A stretch of DNA of 64,000 nt from Alteromonas gilva. GTDB lineage: Bacteria > Pseudomonadota > Gammaproteobacteria > Enterobacterales > Alteromonadaceae. The position numbers and the translations under genes were made by a program. The stretch lies in assembly GCF_028595265.1 (NCBI RefSeq), contig NZ_JAQQXP010000004.1:112394-176393 (forward strand), given 5' to 3'. The notes below the pieces were generated by a model. It did not search any database. It had not been told where the DNA came from and was given only the letters and a program-made list of their open reading frames with translations. This document shows, one piece after another, positions 50,535 to 60,318 of this stretch; the stretch's first letter is position 1; the number at the start of each line of letters is the position of its first letter.

Positions 50535-53531
50535 ATGGACGCTTCACTAAACATACCAATCAATCTACTCGAGGGTGGAAACTCAAATCCTCTTGTAGAA
50601 GTGTTTGACGCCAAAAGCTTTGTAGACGACATCGAGTCAGGTGCTTACGAGCAGTTCTATGAAGCCGTAGCCAACATTAAGGCCATCCGTCGTCATTACA
50701 TCACGGTCTGCGCGACTTCGTTCGGGAAAGATTCGACTGTAGTGCTTCTGGCTGCTTTACGGGCTCACATTGAGCTTATGGAAGAGGGTGTGCTGGACGG
50801 CTCATCACCGTTTGTTGTTTCTCACATCGATACCCTGGTTGAGAATCACTTGGTTCAAATGCTCTCACTATACGAGCGTGACCGCCTAAAAGAATTTTGC
50901 CAGCAAAAGGGCATTAACTTGGATTTGCGTGTTGGCAAACCACCTCTGGCCAAGCAGTGGGCAGCCCTATTCCTGTCTGGGTTAAAAATTATTAGCTCGG
51001 CCAGAACGAATAATGACTGCAGCGAAATAATGAAAGTGGAAAATGCTGCTCGTATTGAGCGCAGCATCGAAAACGACTATACAGGTCAGGTTGTCACCCT
51101 ACTTGGCTCACGCCTATCTGAAAGCGTTCGACGAGGCGCCAATATGCGAAAGAGAGGGACTGACAAGGTAAGCGTTGATTCGCTTTTGGATAACACCGAT
51201 TCTGGTGAGCGAGTGTTTGCGCCAATCATGGATATGACAGACGATGACATCTGGACCATTATCCGCCAGGCAGGCACGCTGCCAATCCAAATATCATTGT
51301 CAGGCAATGACAATATCCCAAGCTATGCACGTAATCACCGCTTACTGCACATGATCTACTCTGACTCGAAAGAAGGCAGCTGCCCAGTCAGTGCAAAGAG
51401 AATCAAAGGCGAAACAGCAAAAGTAGGCGGCTGCGGCGGCTCAGCTCGCACAGGGTGCTATCTATGCGCTAAATCCACTACCGACAAATCCGGTGAAGCC
51501 CAAGCAAAAATGGTTAGGCACAGCCAGATTTCCGGCAATATTTTGAAGGTACGCAACTACATCATGTACGTTGCCCAAGATATCCGCTACAGAACTTATC
51601 ACTCAAGAGCCGTTGACCTGACAACTGGAACAATAGCATTGCAACCTAATGTTCTGAATGCCCAAACCATAGACAAGCTAATATGGCTCCTTTCTCAAGC
51701 CACATGGGATGATGACATCCGTGCAGAGGAATTCCGCAATCTGGTTGCTCAGGGTCGCGAGATGGAAGATCCCGGGTATGCAGACATTATCAATGACTCA
51801 ACGCTTGATGACCGTGACCGCGCTGAAATGGCCAAGGTCTATAAAGACTATGCAGTTAACCCTCTGATCTCCCCAATGTCGTTGGAGCTTGCAATATACT
51901 TATCCGCTATTCATAGCCGGGATGGTATTCGGCTTCCACCAAACCGGGCGTTATACATTTGGGATCAGACCAGCAAAGATGTTCGCATCCCCTACCCGGA
52001 AGTTGATCCTAAAAATGCCATCGTTGATGACATTCCCGACGCCATTATGGTTATCCCAACTCCTGGCGTAGAGCGCCCAAGCATCCTAAGCCAGGCACTA
52101 TTAGACGAAGAAGCCTCAACCGGATGTGACACTTACTCCAAGCAGCATTCACTGACTATGCCGGTTTCTCACGCCCGTTATTTTCTTCAAGGCGATGACG
52201 CTAAACACATAGAGGGCCTTCGGAATTCCGATAAAGTTCAAATTCAGGGACTGACAAGTGAACATTGGTCGCGCATTTACAGGGACGAACCATTAAACAA
52301 ACCAGTGAAGCACCGGTTTTCCAAGCGAGCAATCAAGAAGGTTTCTCGTAAAGGCGGCCAGTACAAGGTAACTGAGCGTGGCAGAACCAGCTTAGACAGC
52401 CCATCGTTCTCCCAGCGTGAGGCCAAGCCATCTCTTGAAGAACGTTTGACCACAAGCCTACCCATCTACAAACAAGCGACTTCATGGGATAAGGATTTGT
52501 TGTTGGCGGATAATCCTGACGCCATCGTGGGCTACGACATTGATTATGCAGCCATGCACGACTGGAATCAGTTCGGTGGCGCGGAAGAGGCCCTGCGCCA
52601 GCATGATGACTTCGTAGCGCTGCACGAGAAGCATGACGAGTCGGTTTATTTCTACGGTGGCATTGGCGCATTCGAGTCATTCCTTCGGTATGGCGTGCTG
52701 AAGCTGAACAAGTCAGCCAAGAGCAACACGCTCCGGATCCTGTCACGGACTGCATACTTCCATTCAATCGGCCTTTTCGATATAGATGAATCTGCTGTGG
52801 TCGCGATATCTGAGCGCCGGGGCCTGCTGGAAGACACTAAGCTGTCAAGCTACCGTAATAACTTTAAAGCTAATCGCCACTTAAACATCGAAGCCATTTA
52901 TCCTATGGATGAATATCGGACATACAAGGCAGGCATACTTCTTAAGCTAAGGTCTGAGCGAAATCTAATACGGAAGAGCCTGAAAAAGTCTTCTGAGGGT
53001 TTTAAATCAAAACCGGTTGCCGAGGTAAAGGCAATGCTTAATTCAATGTGGAATGATGCAATAGACAGCTATGAGGCAGCCGTAAAGAAAATTCTGATCG
53101 CCAATACGCTTATCCAGAGCCAGATATATGCATTTGATGGTGAAGATTATCGTCAGTCTCTGAAGTTGAATTTAGGTGTCATGCGCTATATTGAGGTTCA
53201 CTTTTCAGACATGAACGTTTTGCTCGGCATCGTCCCTCGCAATACAAAGCGCCATATTGAAGACAACACCTTGGCTAAACATGAGATTGTGCTTTACAGT
53301 AGCAAGCTATCTCAGTCTCTGCGTGGAATCAAAGAGCAGGTGAAGGCCCACACCATAGAACAAGTGGAAAAGCGGCTCCTATTGTCGAAGGACAGCGCCG
53401 TATTGATGCACAATGGCATCGATGAGTTAATATGGCCAATTGAACTAGATACCAGCTACGCTGTTGATTCGTTCAACGATACATTTAACCTTAATTCGGA
53501 CATCTCTGGCGTTACCGACATATCGTGGTAA
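50535..53531 (+). CDS. DndC-like PAPS-reductase-family enzyme with 500-residue extension
   Basis: 998 residues, about twice DndC. N-terminal 1-400: PP-loop CATSFGKDSTVVLLAAL near 58-74; VVSHIDTLVENH; TLLGSRLSESVRRGANM; and a Cys cluster GSCPVSAK...GGCGGSARTGCYLCAKSTTDKS near 282-318, the place where DndC binds an Fe-S cluster. DndC-type enzymes activate and insert sulfur using ATP. The C-terminal half (about 560-998) is basic then helical and matches nothing I know; it may bind DNA or stand in for other Dnd subunits. Confidence 0.75.
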   Translation: MDASLNIPINLLEGGNSNPLVEVFDAKSFVDDIESGAYEQFYEAVANIKAIRRHYITVCATSFGKDSTVVLLAALRAHIELMEEGVLDGSSPFVVSHIDTLVENHLVQMLSLYERDRLKEFCQQKGINLDLRVGKPPLAKQWAALFLSGLKIISSARTNNDCSEIMKVENAARIERSIENDYTGQVVTLLGSRLSESVRRGANMRKRGTDKVSVDSLLDNTDSGERVFAPIMDMTDDDIWTIIRQAGTLPIQISLSGNDNIPSYARNHRLLHMIYSDSKEGSCPVSAKRIKGETAKVGGCGGSARTGCYLCAKSTTDKSGEAQAKMVRHSQISGNILKVRNYIMYVAQDIRYRTYHSRAVDLTTGTIALQPNVLNAQTIDKLIWLLSQATWDDDIRAEEFRNLVAQGREMEDPGYADIINDSTLDDRDRAEMAKVYKDYAVNPLISPMSLELAIYLSAIHSRDGIRLPPNRALYIWDQTSKDVRIPYPEVDPKNAIVDDIPDAIMVIPTPGVERPSILSQALLDEEASTGCDTYSKQHSLTMPVSHARYFLQGDDAKHIEGLRNSDKVQIQGLTSEHWSRIYRDEPLNKPVKHRFSKRAIKKVSRKGGQYKVTERGRTSLDSPSFSQREAKPSLEERLTTSLPIYKQATSWDKDLLLADNPDAIVGYDIDYAAMHDWNQFGGAEEALRQHDDFVALHEKHDESVYFYGGIGAFESFLRYGVLKLNKSAKSNTLRILSRTAYFHSIGLFDIDESAVVAISERRGLLEDTKLSSYRNNFKANRHLNIEAIYPMDEYRTYKAGILLKLRSERNLIRKSLKKSSEGFKSKPVAEVKAMLNSMWNDAIDSYEAAVKKILIANTLIQSQIYAFDGEDYRQSLKLNLGVMRYIEVHFSDMNVLLGIVPRNTKRHIEDNTLAKHEIVLYSSKLSQSLRGIKEQVKAHTIEQVEKRLLLSKDSAVLMHNGIDELIWPIELDTSYAVDSFNDTFNLNSDISGVTDISW

Positions 53532-53626
53532 TTCATTATCGGGCCTCAGAGGCGTTCGCGTTTAATCCATAGGAAACGGAAAAACCCAATCCCGCATTAA
53601 CAATGCAAAACAGTTGAAGGTGTTTT

Positions 53627-55054
53627 TTGTCCGGTTATTGGACGTTTTTATCACCATTCAACATGGGAGATTCGTTTCCATTTTTCAGGAATAAGAAATT
53701 GAATAACTCTGCAGCAAAACTGACTATTGAAAATCAGTCACTTACTCCTTTCAAAAATGGGATTCACCTCCAATTCATCGGTTCTCCAGAGGAATCGCTT
53801 GATTGGATCAATCATTCTGCCACTCGCATTATTTTCAAATCGCTCACAGATGGCGATGCAAATTTGCTTGTCGAACTGCCTTCTGTGCTATCTGTCACAC
53901 CAGTTAGCTTTGCCGCCCAGGAAGATGCACGAACAGATATAAATCTCTCAACGCTGCACTTACGAATACAGGTTAATCATTCGTTCAACATGACCGCTAC
54001 GGGTCTGACAATGGATGATTTTGTTGAAGTTTGGAAATCTGGCATTTACATATTTTTTTCTGGTGACAATGAGTTTCACATTCACGCACCAAGAAACATC
54101 AAAATCGGCCAACCTGGCCGCCATTTAAAAAACAAGCTCGCGGTCATAGATGAAATTCCAGCACCTCTTCTTGCAGCTGTGGAATCTATATACGATTGCG
54201 AACCCGCTGACGAAGAAGAAACCAACGCCTGGATTGCCAAAACAGATAATGCAAAAGTGCGTCTTGCAGAGCTTCGTAACTCTTCTATTCCCAAGGTAAT
54301 CTCTGATGAGATTGAATTACATCTCATCCAGCTTGATGCCGTCAGCAAGCAACTGCAAGCGACTAAGCGACGATTAAGAAAACAGCCGGTTTTTGAGGCG
54401 GTCAGAAAAAATCATTTAATCCAATTGATGTCGGAGTTCATTGAGCAACACCATGGCAAGACATGCGTTCGGGAAATGGAAGCAAAAGCTTTACAGCTCG
54501 CTAATCAATCTGACGCTCCAGCAAAACCAGAGCATGAGCAGATATTCGACCAAGTTCAGTCTCATGACTTACACTCACTGCTATATCCAATTTTTAATAA
54601 TCCTTCAACGGCCAACCTTCCAGCGCACAAATGCCATAAATGCAACAGCCGGTGGAAGATGCATCAAACCCGACATCCTTCCACTAATGCAAAGCGTTTT
54701 CACGTTCAATGCGAGAATTGTGGGTTCATGTCTGATACCCCTTACAGCAGTAAGGGGCATGGAGCGGTACTAGCCTGGAACAGGGCTAACCCTGACGATA
54801 GAAAATCATTTAAAGACGTATATTTCTTGGGGCTTAGAAAACTCAACGCAAAGGAAGCCAAGTCTCAGCTGTTTCAGGTAGAAAAGTATTTAGAGCTAAT
54901 GAAAAGTTACGCCACATCCTTAGAACAATATAGTGACGACGACAAGCGCTCCGAAATTAATAGCATCTATGGAATGATCCGCTTTCTGAGCGATGCAGTG
55001 CTTTACAGTAGACACATGATAAAAATAGCAAATAAGAAAAACCAGGTTAGGTGA
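53627..55054 (+). CDS. Protein with Lar-like C-terminal zinc ribbon
   Basis: 475 residues from TTG at 53627, chosen for AAGG 6 bp upstream. Residues 1-250 are beta-rich, then a helical linker. Near 333-390 is a zinc ribbon HKCHKCNSRWKMH...FHVQCENCGFMSDTPYSSKGHGAVLAWNRA; the end (C..CG......S...A..AWN) closely resembles Lar restriction-alleviation proteins of Rac and other phages. Lar modulates type I restriction. Fourth conserved-looking gene after the DndC-like enzyme, 95 bp downstream. Confidence 0.55.
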   Translation: MSGYWTFLSPFNMGDSFPFFRNKKLNNSAAKLTIENQSLTPFKNGIHLQFIGSPEESLDWINHSATRIIFKSLTDGDANLLVELPSVLSVTPVSFAAQEDARTDINLSTLHLRIQVNHSFNMTATGLTMDDFVEVWKSGIYIFFSGDNEFHIHAPRNIKIGQPGRHLKNKLAVIDEIPAPLLAAVESIYDCEPADEEETNAWIAKTDNAKVRLAELRNSSIPKVISDEIELHLIQLDAVSKQLQATKRRLRKQPVFEAVRKNHLIQLMSEFIEQHHGKTCVREMEAKALQLANQSDAPAKPEHEQIFDQVQSHDLHSLLYPIFNNPSTANLPAHKCHKCNSRWKMHQTRHPSTNAKRFHVQCENCGFMSDTPYSSKGHGAVLAWNRANPDDRKSFKDVYFLGLRKLNAKEAKSQLFQVEKYLELMKSYATSLEQYSDDDKRSEINSIYGMIRFLSDAVLYSRHMIKIANKKNQVR

Positions 55055-55109
55055 AATTTCAAAGTGTGGCTATGTCAATTACGCTTGGTCACATTAACTA
55101 ATTAAACAG

Positions 55110-56051
55110 TCATTTGACCTTGTCCAGCCATACATCAGACATATTTTCAACACGTCGAATAGCCCTTCTACACCTTACGTCATAATGCATATTTTTATGA
55201 CTATTCTTTACAGCATCAGTGAAAAGTTTAAACTGTCTGCGTATAGCGCTATTAAAACTCCGGCTTGCCAGATTATCTCTTGCTTTGAGAGTTTGAATCA
55301 CATCGTAATTAACGCTGTAATCAAGAATAATCACTTTAAATTTTGCACTGTACAAATCCAGATAAATTGGCGCTATAAATGATTCTTTCTCTTCATCTGT
55401 AAGTTTGTCATCTTTAATAAAGCCCAGCATTGTTTCAGAAGTTTGCATTTTGAACTTATTCAAATGAAAAGAAATACTTCGATTTACAATTTGTAGATTA
55501 TTATATGTCTCTTGAGTAAGAAAATTAAAACCTGATAAGTAATCAGATTCCATTTTTCTCTCTACGGCATCAAGTATTTTGGCGGCATCGCTCAAGAGGT
55601 AGCTTCCTGATTTTACCTTGCGTCCTCCAAACACCTTATTGCAAACATTCATTACTTCATCCTGAAGTGCATGTCTCAAATCAATGGTACTTATTTCTGC
55701 GATAGGATCTGTATAGGATTTAACAACCCTTAAGCGCTCAAGCCTATTACGCTCTTCATTCTGCGATTGAAGAAGTTTTAAATTCTCCAAATTCAGCTTG
55801 TTAGATTCTCTAGTTAATGCCAGAGACTTTTCTGCTTGCTGTAATGAATTTGAACTCACCCATAAACTTGCGACAAGGCTGGAAATAGCAATCCCGAGGC
55901 TGAATAGAGAAACACGGATGGCCGTTTTTTCTATTTTTGATAATTGACGATTATGTTCATCAACTAGCAAGTTTTGAGCTTTTAGGACGCGGATTTGTTC
56001 CAAGTCATTTCTTATTGGCTTTCTGAATATTTTCCGCTTTTTATTTGCCAT
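55110..56051 (-). CDS. Single-pass membrane protein with coiled coil
   Basis: About 313 residues from the ATG at 56051 (GGA upstream; ATGs at 56063 and 56084 are alternatives). A basic N-terminus precedes one hydrophobic helix (about 45-67, VSLFSLGIAISSLVASLWVS) and a Leu/Asn/Glu coiled coil (70-110); the rest is helical and soluble. It is opposite in strand to its neighbours and AT-richer, so it probably inserted between 53627 and 56201. No family recognised. Confidence 0.55.
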   Translation of the reverse strand: MANKKRKIFRKPIRNDLEQIRVLKAQNLLVDEHNRQLSKIEKTAIRVSLFSLGIAISSLVASLWVSSNSLQQAEKSLALTRESNKLNLENLKLLQSQNEERNRLERLRVVKSYTDPIAEISTIDLRHALQDEVMNVCNKVFGGRKVKSGSYLLSDAAKILDAVERKMESDYLSGFNFLTQETYNNLQIVNRSISFHLNKFKMQTSETMLGFIKDDKLTDEEKESFIAPIYLDLYSAKFKVIILDYSVNYDVIQTLKARDNLASRSFNSAIRRQFKLFTDAVKNSHKNMHYDVRCRRAIRRVENMSDVWLDKVK

Positions 56052-56200
56052 TACGTATTCCATTACATTAAAAAGACTGAACATTACAACACTACCGGAT
56101 GATTAGATTTTTATCTACGCCTCACTGTTCAATACAACCAGTAGCACCAAAGACAAACTATATTAACCTTAGCTCAATTAGACATATTGAGTTTCAAATT

Positions 56201-59200
56201 ATGTGGTTAAATCAAGCGCTCGCAATCGAGTCCAAAGGAAAAACTACCAAGAAAGCCAAATCTCTCGCTGACTTAGCATCCCGGCGCCAGGCTACGCAAG
56301 GTCAATTCTGGACGACTCCTTGGATTGCTCGCAAGATGTGGGATATTGCTTTATCAGCAATGCCTGACAAAAACGCCATGTATTCCGTTATGGATAACTC
56401 TATTGGCTCAGGCAGGCTATTGGCCCACGCAGACCCTAAGAGGCATTCTCTTTACGGTTGCGATATTGATCCTCGTTGTATCGATGCGCTCATCCAAGAT
56501 GCTAATCAGGCCGGATTCACTTACTCGTTTGAGTGCGAAGGCGTTGAAAGCATTTCTGCTGAAAGAATCGGCGTTGCAGTAATCAACCCTGCATTCAGTA
56601 TCACTCTACAATCGCCTAACCTGCTTCCGGTGTCATCTACCACCTATGGCATGTACGGCCCTAACAGCCACGCTCTGAGCCATGAGTACGCTTTAGAGCA
56701 TGCGTTATACGCTGCTGATGTGGTGATTGCTTTGCTACCAATTTCAATGCGTGACTTCTGCTTTGGCAATAGCCGGCTAATCGCTGAACTGACCCTGCCA
56801 AATACAGCCTTTCTATCAGAAGGAGCAAACGTTCAAACTGCTGTTTATGTTTTTGGGAAAAAAGAAAACCCAGGGCAGCCATTGAAAGCCTCAGTCGATG
56901 AGCATTCCAACTGGCCTACCCTATCTTTAAGCGCTCGCTCCATGAGGGATTTCACCCCTAAATGGAAATCACTTGGCGTTGATGATGGCAAGCCCACCAT
57001 TGCTCTACCTGTTACTGGCAATACTGCGGTTGAATTGCATCATCATAATCGAAGAATAGTACTGAAGTTTCATTGTGGCCTCACCCAGGCCAAGGTACTT
57101 AATGGTATTTACCATGAACGTGTTGAACACCCAGAAGGCAGGCTTCGTCACCGGTACCCTTCTCAAATTCGTTATTGCGGGGATGGTAAATTCTTCTTAG
57201 ATGCATACCTGCTTCAAGAAAAGCCAATGACGGCCTTCAATGCTTTTCTAGATGAAATATCCGGACTAGGCGGAACCCCTGTTCCTTCCCCTACCCTATT
57301 GGGATTCTTCAAGAAGCTAATCAAGAAAAATGCTCGAGCATTCGTGCCTTTCAGAAAGTTCATCGAAGTGCCCAAAGTCACAGACATACAATTAACAGCC
57401 AAACGTGCATTTCTATTGCGCCAGTGTGACATTACATCCCCCCCAGTTAAAAAGGGTGAAATCGTCAGCGCCATAATTATTGACGCCGGTTACTTGGTGT
57501 CTAAGAACGGTCAAAGCGAAGTCTATTCAAAAGATCAGGTCAGCAAGCTTTTCACCTTCCCTTCAGCAGTCGGTAACGAAACCAGCACCGATGACCAATA
57601 CCAGTGGAAGCTACTTCACGAAGGCAAAAATAAAGCGTTCCCGAAAATCTATAAGCAGAACCTATCAATCATTGCCAAGTCGGGCGTGGATTTCCTGTGG
57701 CCACCACAAATTGACTCACTATCGGAATTGATGATGTCTCCAGGCTCTGTTGCAGGCTGGGAACAAGGTTGCGGAAAGGCAAGACTCGCCGTTTCTCTTT
57801 GTTTAACTTCGACATCCAAGCACAACCTGATCGCTGTTGAAGGCGGCCTAGTTGAAGAAATGGAAATTGAACTGAAAAAACTTGGCATCAGTAATTACCA
57901 GGTTATCAGAAGTGAAGCTGACATATCCCAGCTTAAAAAAATCAATATTGTCAGTTACAACCGGTTGAAGAAGCCTATCGGGACACATAAAAGAACCCTT
58001 TCTCATTTGTTGCGCCGACGCTTCGGCGTTGTTGCAGCTGATGAAGGCTCTATAATGTCAAACCCTGACAGTCAGCAATCGGTTGCCCTTGCAAGACTGG
58101 CACCTCGAAAAATGTACCTCCTTGATGGTACTCCTATTGGCTCATATCCAAGGGATTTACTTCCTCTGAGCACAGCTACTCGTGGCAGCTCCACCGCTGA
58201 ACAACCATATAGCCTTCGTAGCGGCCTTCATATGCATAAAGGGCTGTTATCGTCAGCCAATTACTCTCAGCGTGGAGTATCCGCCTTCCAGGATGATTAT
58301 GTTGTAGTGGACTGGGCAACGCATGAGTTTAGCGAAAATCTACGTGAAGGCGCTAAGCGCGAAATCCCCGTAATTGCAAACGTCCCTAAATTCAGAAGAT
58401 GGGCTGATTTATTCGTCCAGCGCAGGCTCCGCAATGAACCAGAGATGCAGGAATATGCTGGGTGCAAACGCCCAACCAGATCTTACGAAAAGGTTAAATG
58501 GGATAAAGACCACTTTGAAAATTACATCAAAGAGGCTGTTGAATTTTCACAATGGTATATGAAGCAACGGGAAATGAGAGCGCTTGAGGGTAAAGGCTCT
58601 AACCTTACCGTTGTGCTGGCTAAGATTAATGCCGTAATAACGGCGGCCAATGCACCTCATTTGAACGCTAAGCGCAGAGGTGCGGCTTACTTCCCTATCA
58701 CCAGCAAACAGAGCCGGATTTTGACCAGAGTTGAACAGATAATCGAAAACACTGATGACAAGATTATCGTATTCGCCAAGAGCCCGGAGGTTCTGAAGAG
58801 ATTCAACAAAGAATTATCAGACAGAGGTATCGAGTCTGTATTGTTCACTGGCAAGCAGGACATCAACAAACGAAACGATGACATGAACCGGAACTTCAGA
58901 CACGGCTCTGCCCGGGTGTTATTGTCAAGTTATGTTGGTCAGCGCGGTTTAAACCTGCCCCAGGCTAATAGAATTCTGATGTACAACCGAGCGTGGACTG
59001 GTGACACTGAAGAACAGTCAATAGCCCGTACAACTCGCCCAGACCAGAAAAAACAAGTCGAGGTTGAATATTTTCACCTGGCTGGTTCTATTGATGAGTA
59101 TATGGCCATGGTAGTTGATTGGAAAATTGCTGCTGCAAAAGCTGGACTTGATTATGGTGACGGTGCCACAGTTGAAGAGGAATTCAGACATCTCGATTCT

Positions 59201-59272
59201 ATTTTAGAAACGTTTTGTAAAAATACTTTGAATATGAGCCTTCATGAAGTTCATAGATTAATAGCAGCATAG
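56201..59272 (+). CDS. N6-adenine methyltransferase - SF2 helicase fusion
   Basis: 1023 residues from the ATG at 56201 (56099 also possible). N-terminal methyltransferase: QGQFWTTPWIARKM, motif I MDNSIGSGRLL near 65, and motif IV VINPAFS near 128 (NPAF in place of NPPF/NPPY). C-terminal SNF2-like helicase: GWEQGCGKARLAVS near 520 (Walker A with Ala for Ser/Thr), VVAADEGS near 613, and an intact second lobe DDKIIVFAKS, VLLSSYVGQRGLNLPQA and QSIARTTRPDQKKQVEV near 900-960. P1 DarB and other antirestriction or defence proteins share this layout. Likely DNA recognition, protection or remodelling linked to the upstream sulfur genes. Confidence 0.75.
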   Translation: MWLNQALAIESKGKTTKKAKSLADLASRRQATQGQFWTTPWIARKMWDIALSAMPDKNAMYSVMDNSIGSGRLLAHADPKRHSLYGCDIDPRCIDALIQDANQAGFTYSFECEGVESISAERIGVAVINPAFSITLQSPNLLPVSSTTYGMYGPNSHALSHEYALEHALYAADVVIALLPISMRDFCFGNSRLIAELTLPNTAFLSEGANVQTAVYVFGKKENPGQPLKASVDEHSNWPTLSLSARSMRDFTPKWKSLGVDDGKPTIALPVTGNTAVELHHHNRRIVLKFHCGLTQAKVLNGIYHERVEHPEGRLRHRYPSQIRYCGDGKFFLDAYLLQEKPMTAFNAFLDEISGLGGTPVPSPTLLGFFKKLIKKNARAFVPFRKFIEVPKVTDIQLTAKRAFLLRQCDITSPPVKKGEIVSAIIIDAGYLVSKNGQSEVYSKDQVSKLFTFPSAVGNETSTDDQYQWKLLHEGKNKAFPKIYKQNLSIIAKSGVDFLWPPQIDSLSELMMSPGSVAGWEQGCGKARLAVSLCLTSTSKHNLIAVEGGLVEEMEIELKKLGISNYQVIRSEADISQLKKINIVSYNRLKKPIGTHKRTLSHLLRRRFGVVAADEGSIMSNPDSQQSVALARLAPRKMYLLDGTPIGSYPRDLLPLSTATRGSSTAEQPYSLRSGLHMHKGLLSSANYSQRGVSAFQDDYVVVDWATHEFSENLREGAKREIPVIANVPKFRRWADLFVQRRLRNEPEMQEYAGCKRPTRSYEKVKWDKDHFENYIKEAVEFSQWYMKQREMRALEGKGSNLTVVLAKINAVITAANAPHLNAKRRGAAYFPITSKQSRILTRVEQIIENTDDKIIVFAKSPEVLKRFNKELSDRGIESVLFTGKQDINKRNDDMNRNFRHGSARVLLSSYVGQRGLNLPQANRILMYNRAWTGDTEEQSIARTTRPDQKKQVEVEYFHLAGSIDEYMAMVVDWKIAAAKAGLDYGDGATVEEEFRHLDSILETFCKNTLNMSLHEVHRLIAA

Positions 59273-59412
59273 TATTTATATTTAGAACTTATTATTGAAA
59301 ACCCGAAGGGTTAATAAAAGTTAAATAACTAAGTTAATAATATTAGTTAAAGTAAGTTAAAGTAGTTACGGATTCTACAAACCTTGCTGTTGTTGGCTTC
59401 CCCGTCTATTCG

Positions 59413-60303
59413 CGTGGTTCAAATCACGATGTTGTGTGTTTCGTTTCACGATAATGTGTGATCCGATGCACGATTATAGCGTGGTTCAATACACGAACAG
59501 AGTGTGGTTCAAATCACGACCCTATTCACAGGTTTTGCACAGCATATAAACACCATTTGCACAGGCTTATACACAGACTCGCTATGTTCATCTAATCTCA
59601 TTCAAAAAATTAGGTTGTGGTTCATTTCACGAATATCAAATAAAGAGAGTAAGACTAAACCAAGCCTTTAGTTGTTCGTGAAATTCAGAGCATCTATTTC
59701 TATAGTATAAACAACATATTACGTTGTTATCAAATAACTAGATAAGTACGTTACTTCTGGCTGGGCTGCCCTTCTTAACTTGACTAGCAAGATCCCCCGA
59801 CGGGAACTCATCAGGATATTCGTCATTCAGCAATTTTTCAGCGTGGTTCATTTCACGATTGCTATATCACTATATTGCATCTATAAAACAATCAGTTAAG
59901 TCACATTGTTACTAATACTGGTTTATTCCTAAAAAAGTGACAATACTAATGTGTGGTTCAAATCACGATAGTCAAACTATTGTTATGTATGAAAGGTAAG
60001 AAGCGTTCCTCAGCGCAAGTAATTTACTGAAGCCCCCATTTATAAAGGGATTCATCAGCATTTACTTTAGTGTTAACACGGATCCCCCCGGGGGATCTCT
60101 AAGGGGATCAGATAAATTTATGCAAAAACGTGGTTCAAATCACGATAATTGCTTCTAATTTAGACTAATAATTGTGTAATTTGATGGGGAAATGACCAAA
60201 TAGAAGGATGTTAGCACCTTACCTACGGTATTTATAAGAGTGACTAATAGGCTGAGGCCTTAAAGAATAAGGCTTTGCGGTGATGCGTGGTTCAAATCAC
60301 GAT
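59413..60303. repeat. oriV: ten 18-bp iterons
   Basis: Ten copies of YGTGGTTCAAATCACGAT start at 59413, 59435, 59456, 59480, 59503, 59617, 59842, 59952, 60129 and 60286. Those at 59435 and 59456 are the most diverged. Each has CGTG/CACG ends, so the iteron itself is palindromic. The first five are packed at 21-24 bp spacing; the rest are scattered through AT-rich DNA. The last abuts the end of repA. No ORF lies in 59273-60318. Confidence 0.9.
59567..59575 (+). promoter_or_regulatory. DnaA box
   Basis: TTATACACA, consensus TTWTNCACA, between iterons 5 and 6; a weaker CTATTCACA lies at 59522-59530. Confidence 0.65.
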
Positions 60304-60318
60304 TGTATTTCCAAGTCA

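Noticed and set aside
59413..60303. Iterons as a CRISPR array
   Set aside because: Repeats are 18 bp with irregular spacing from 21 to over 200 bp and lie next to repA.
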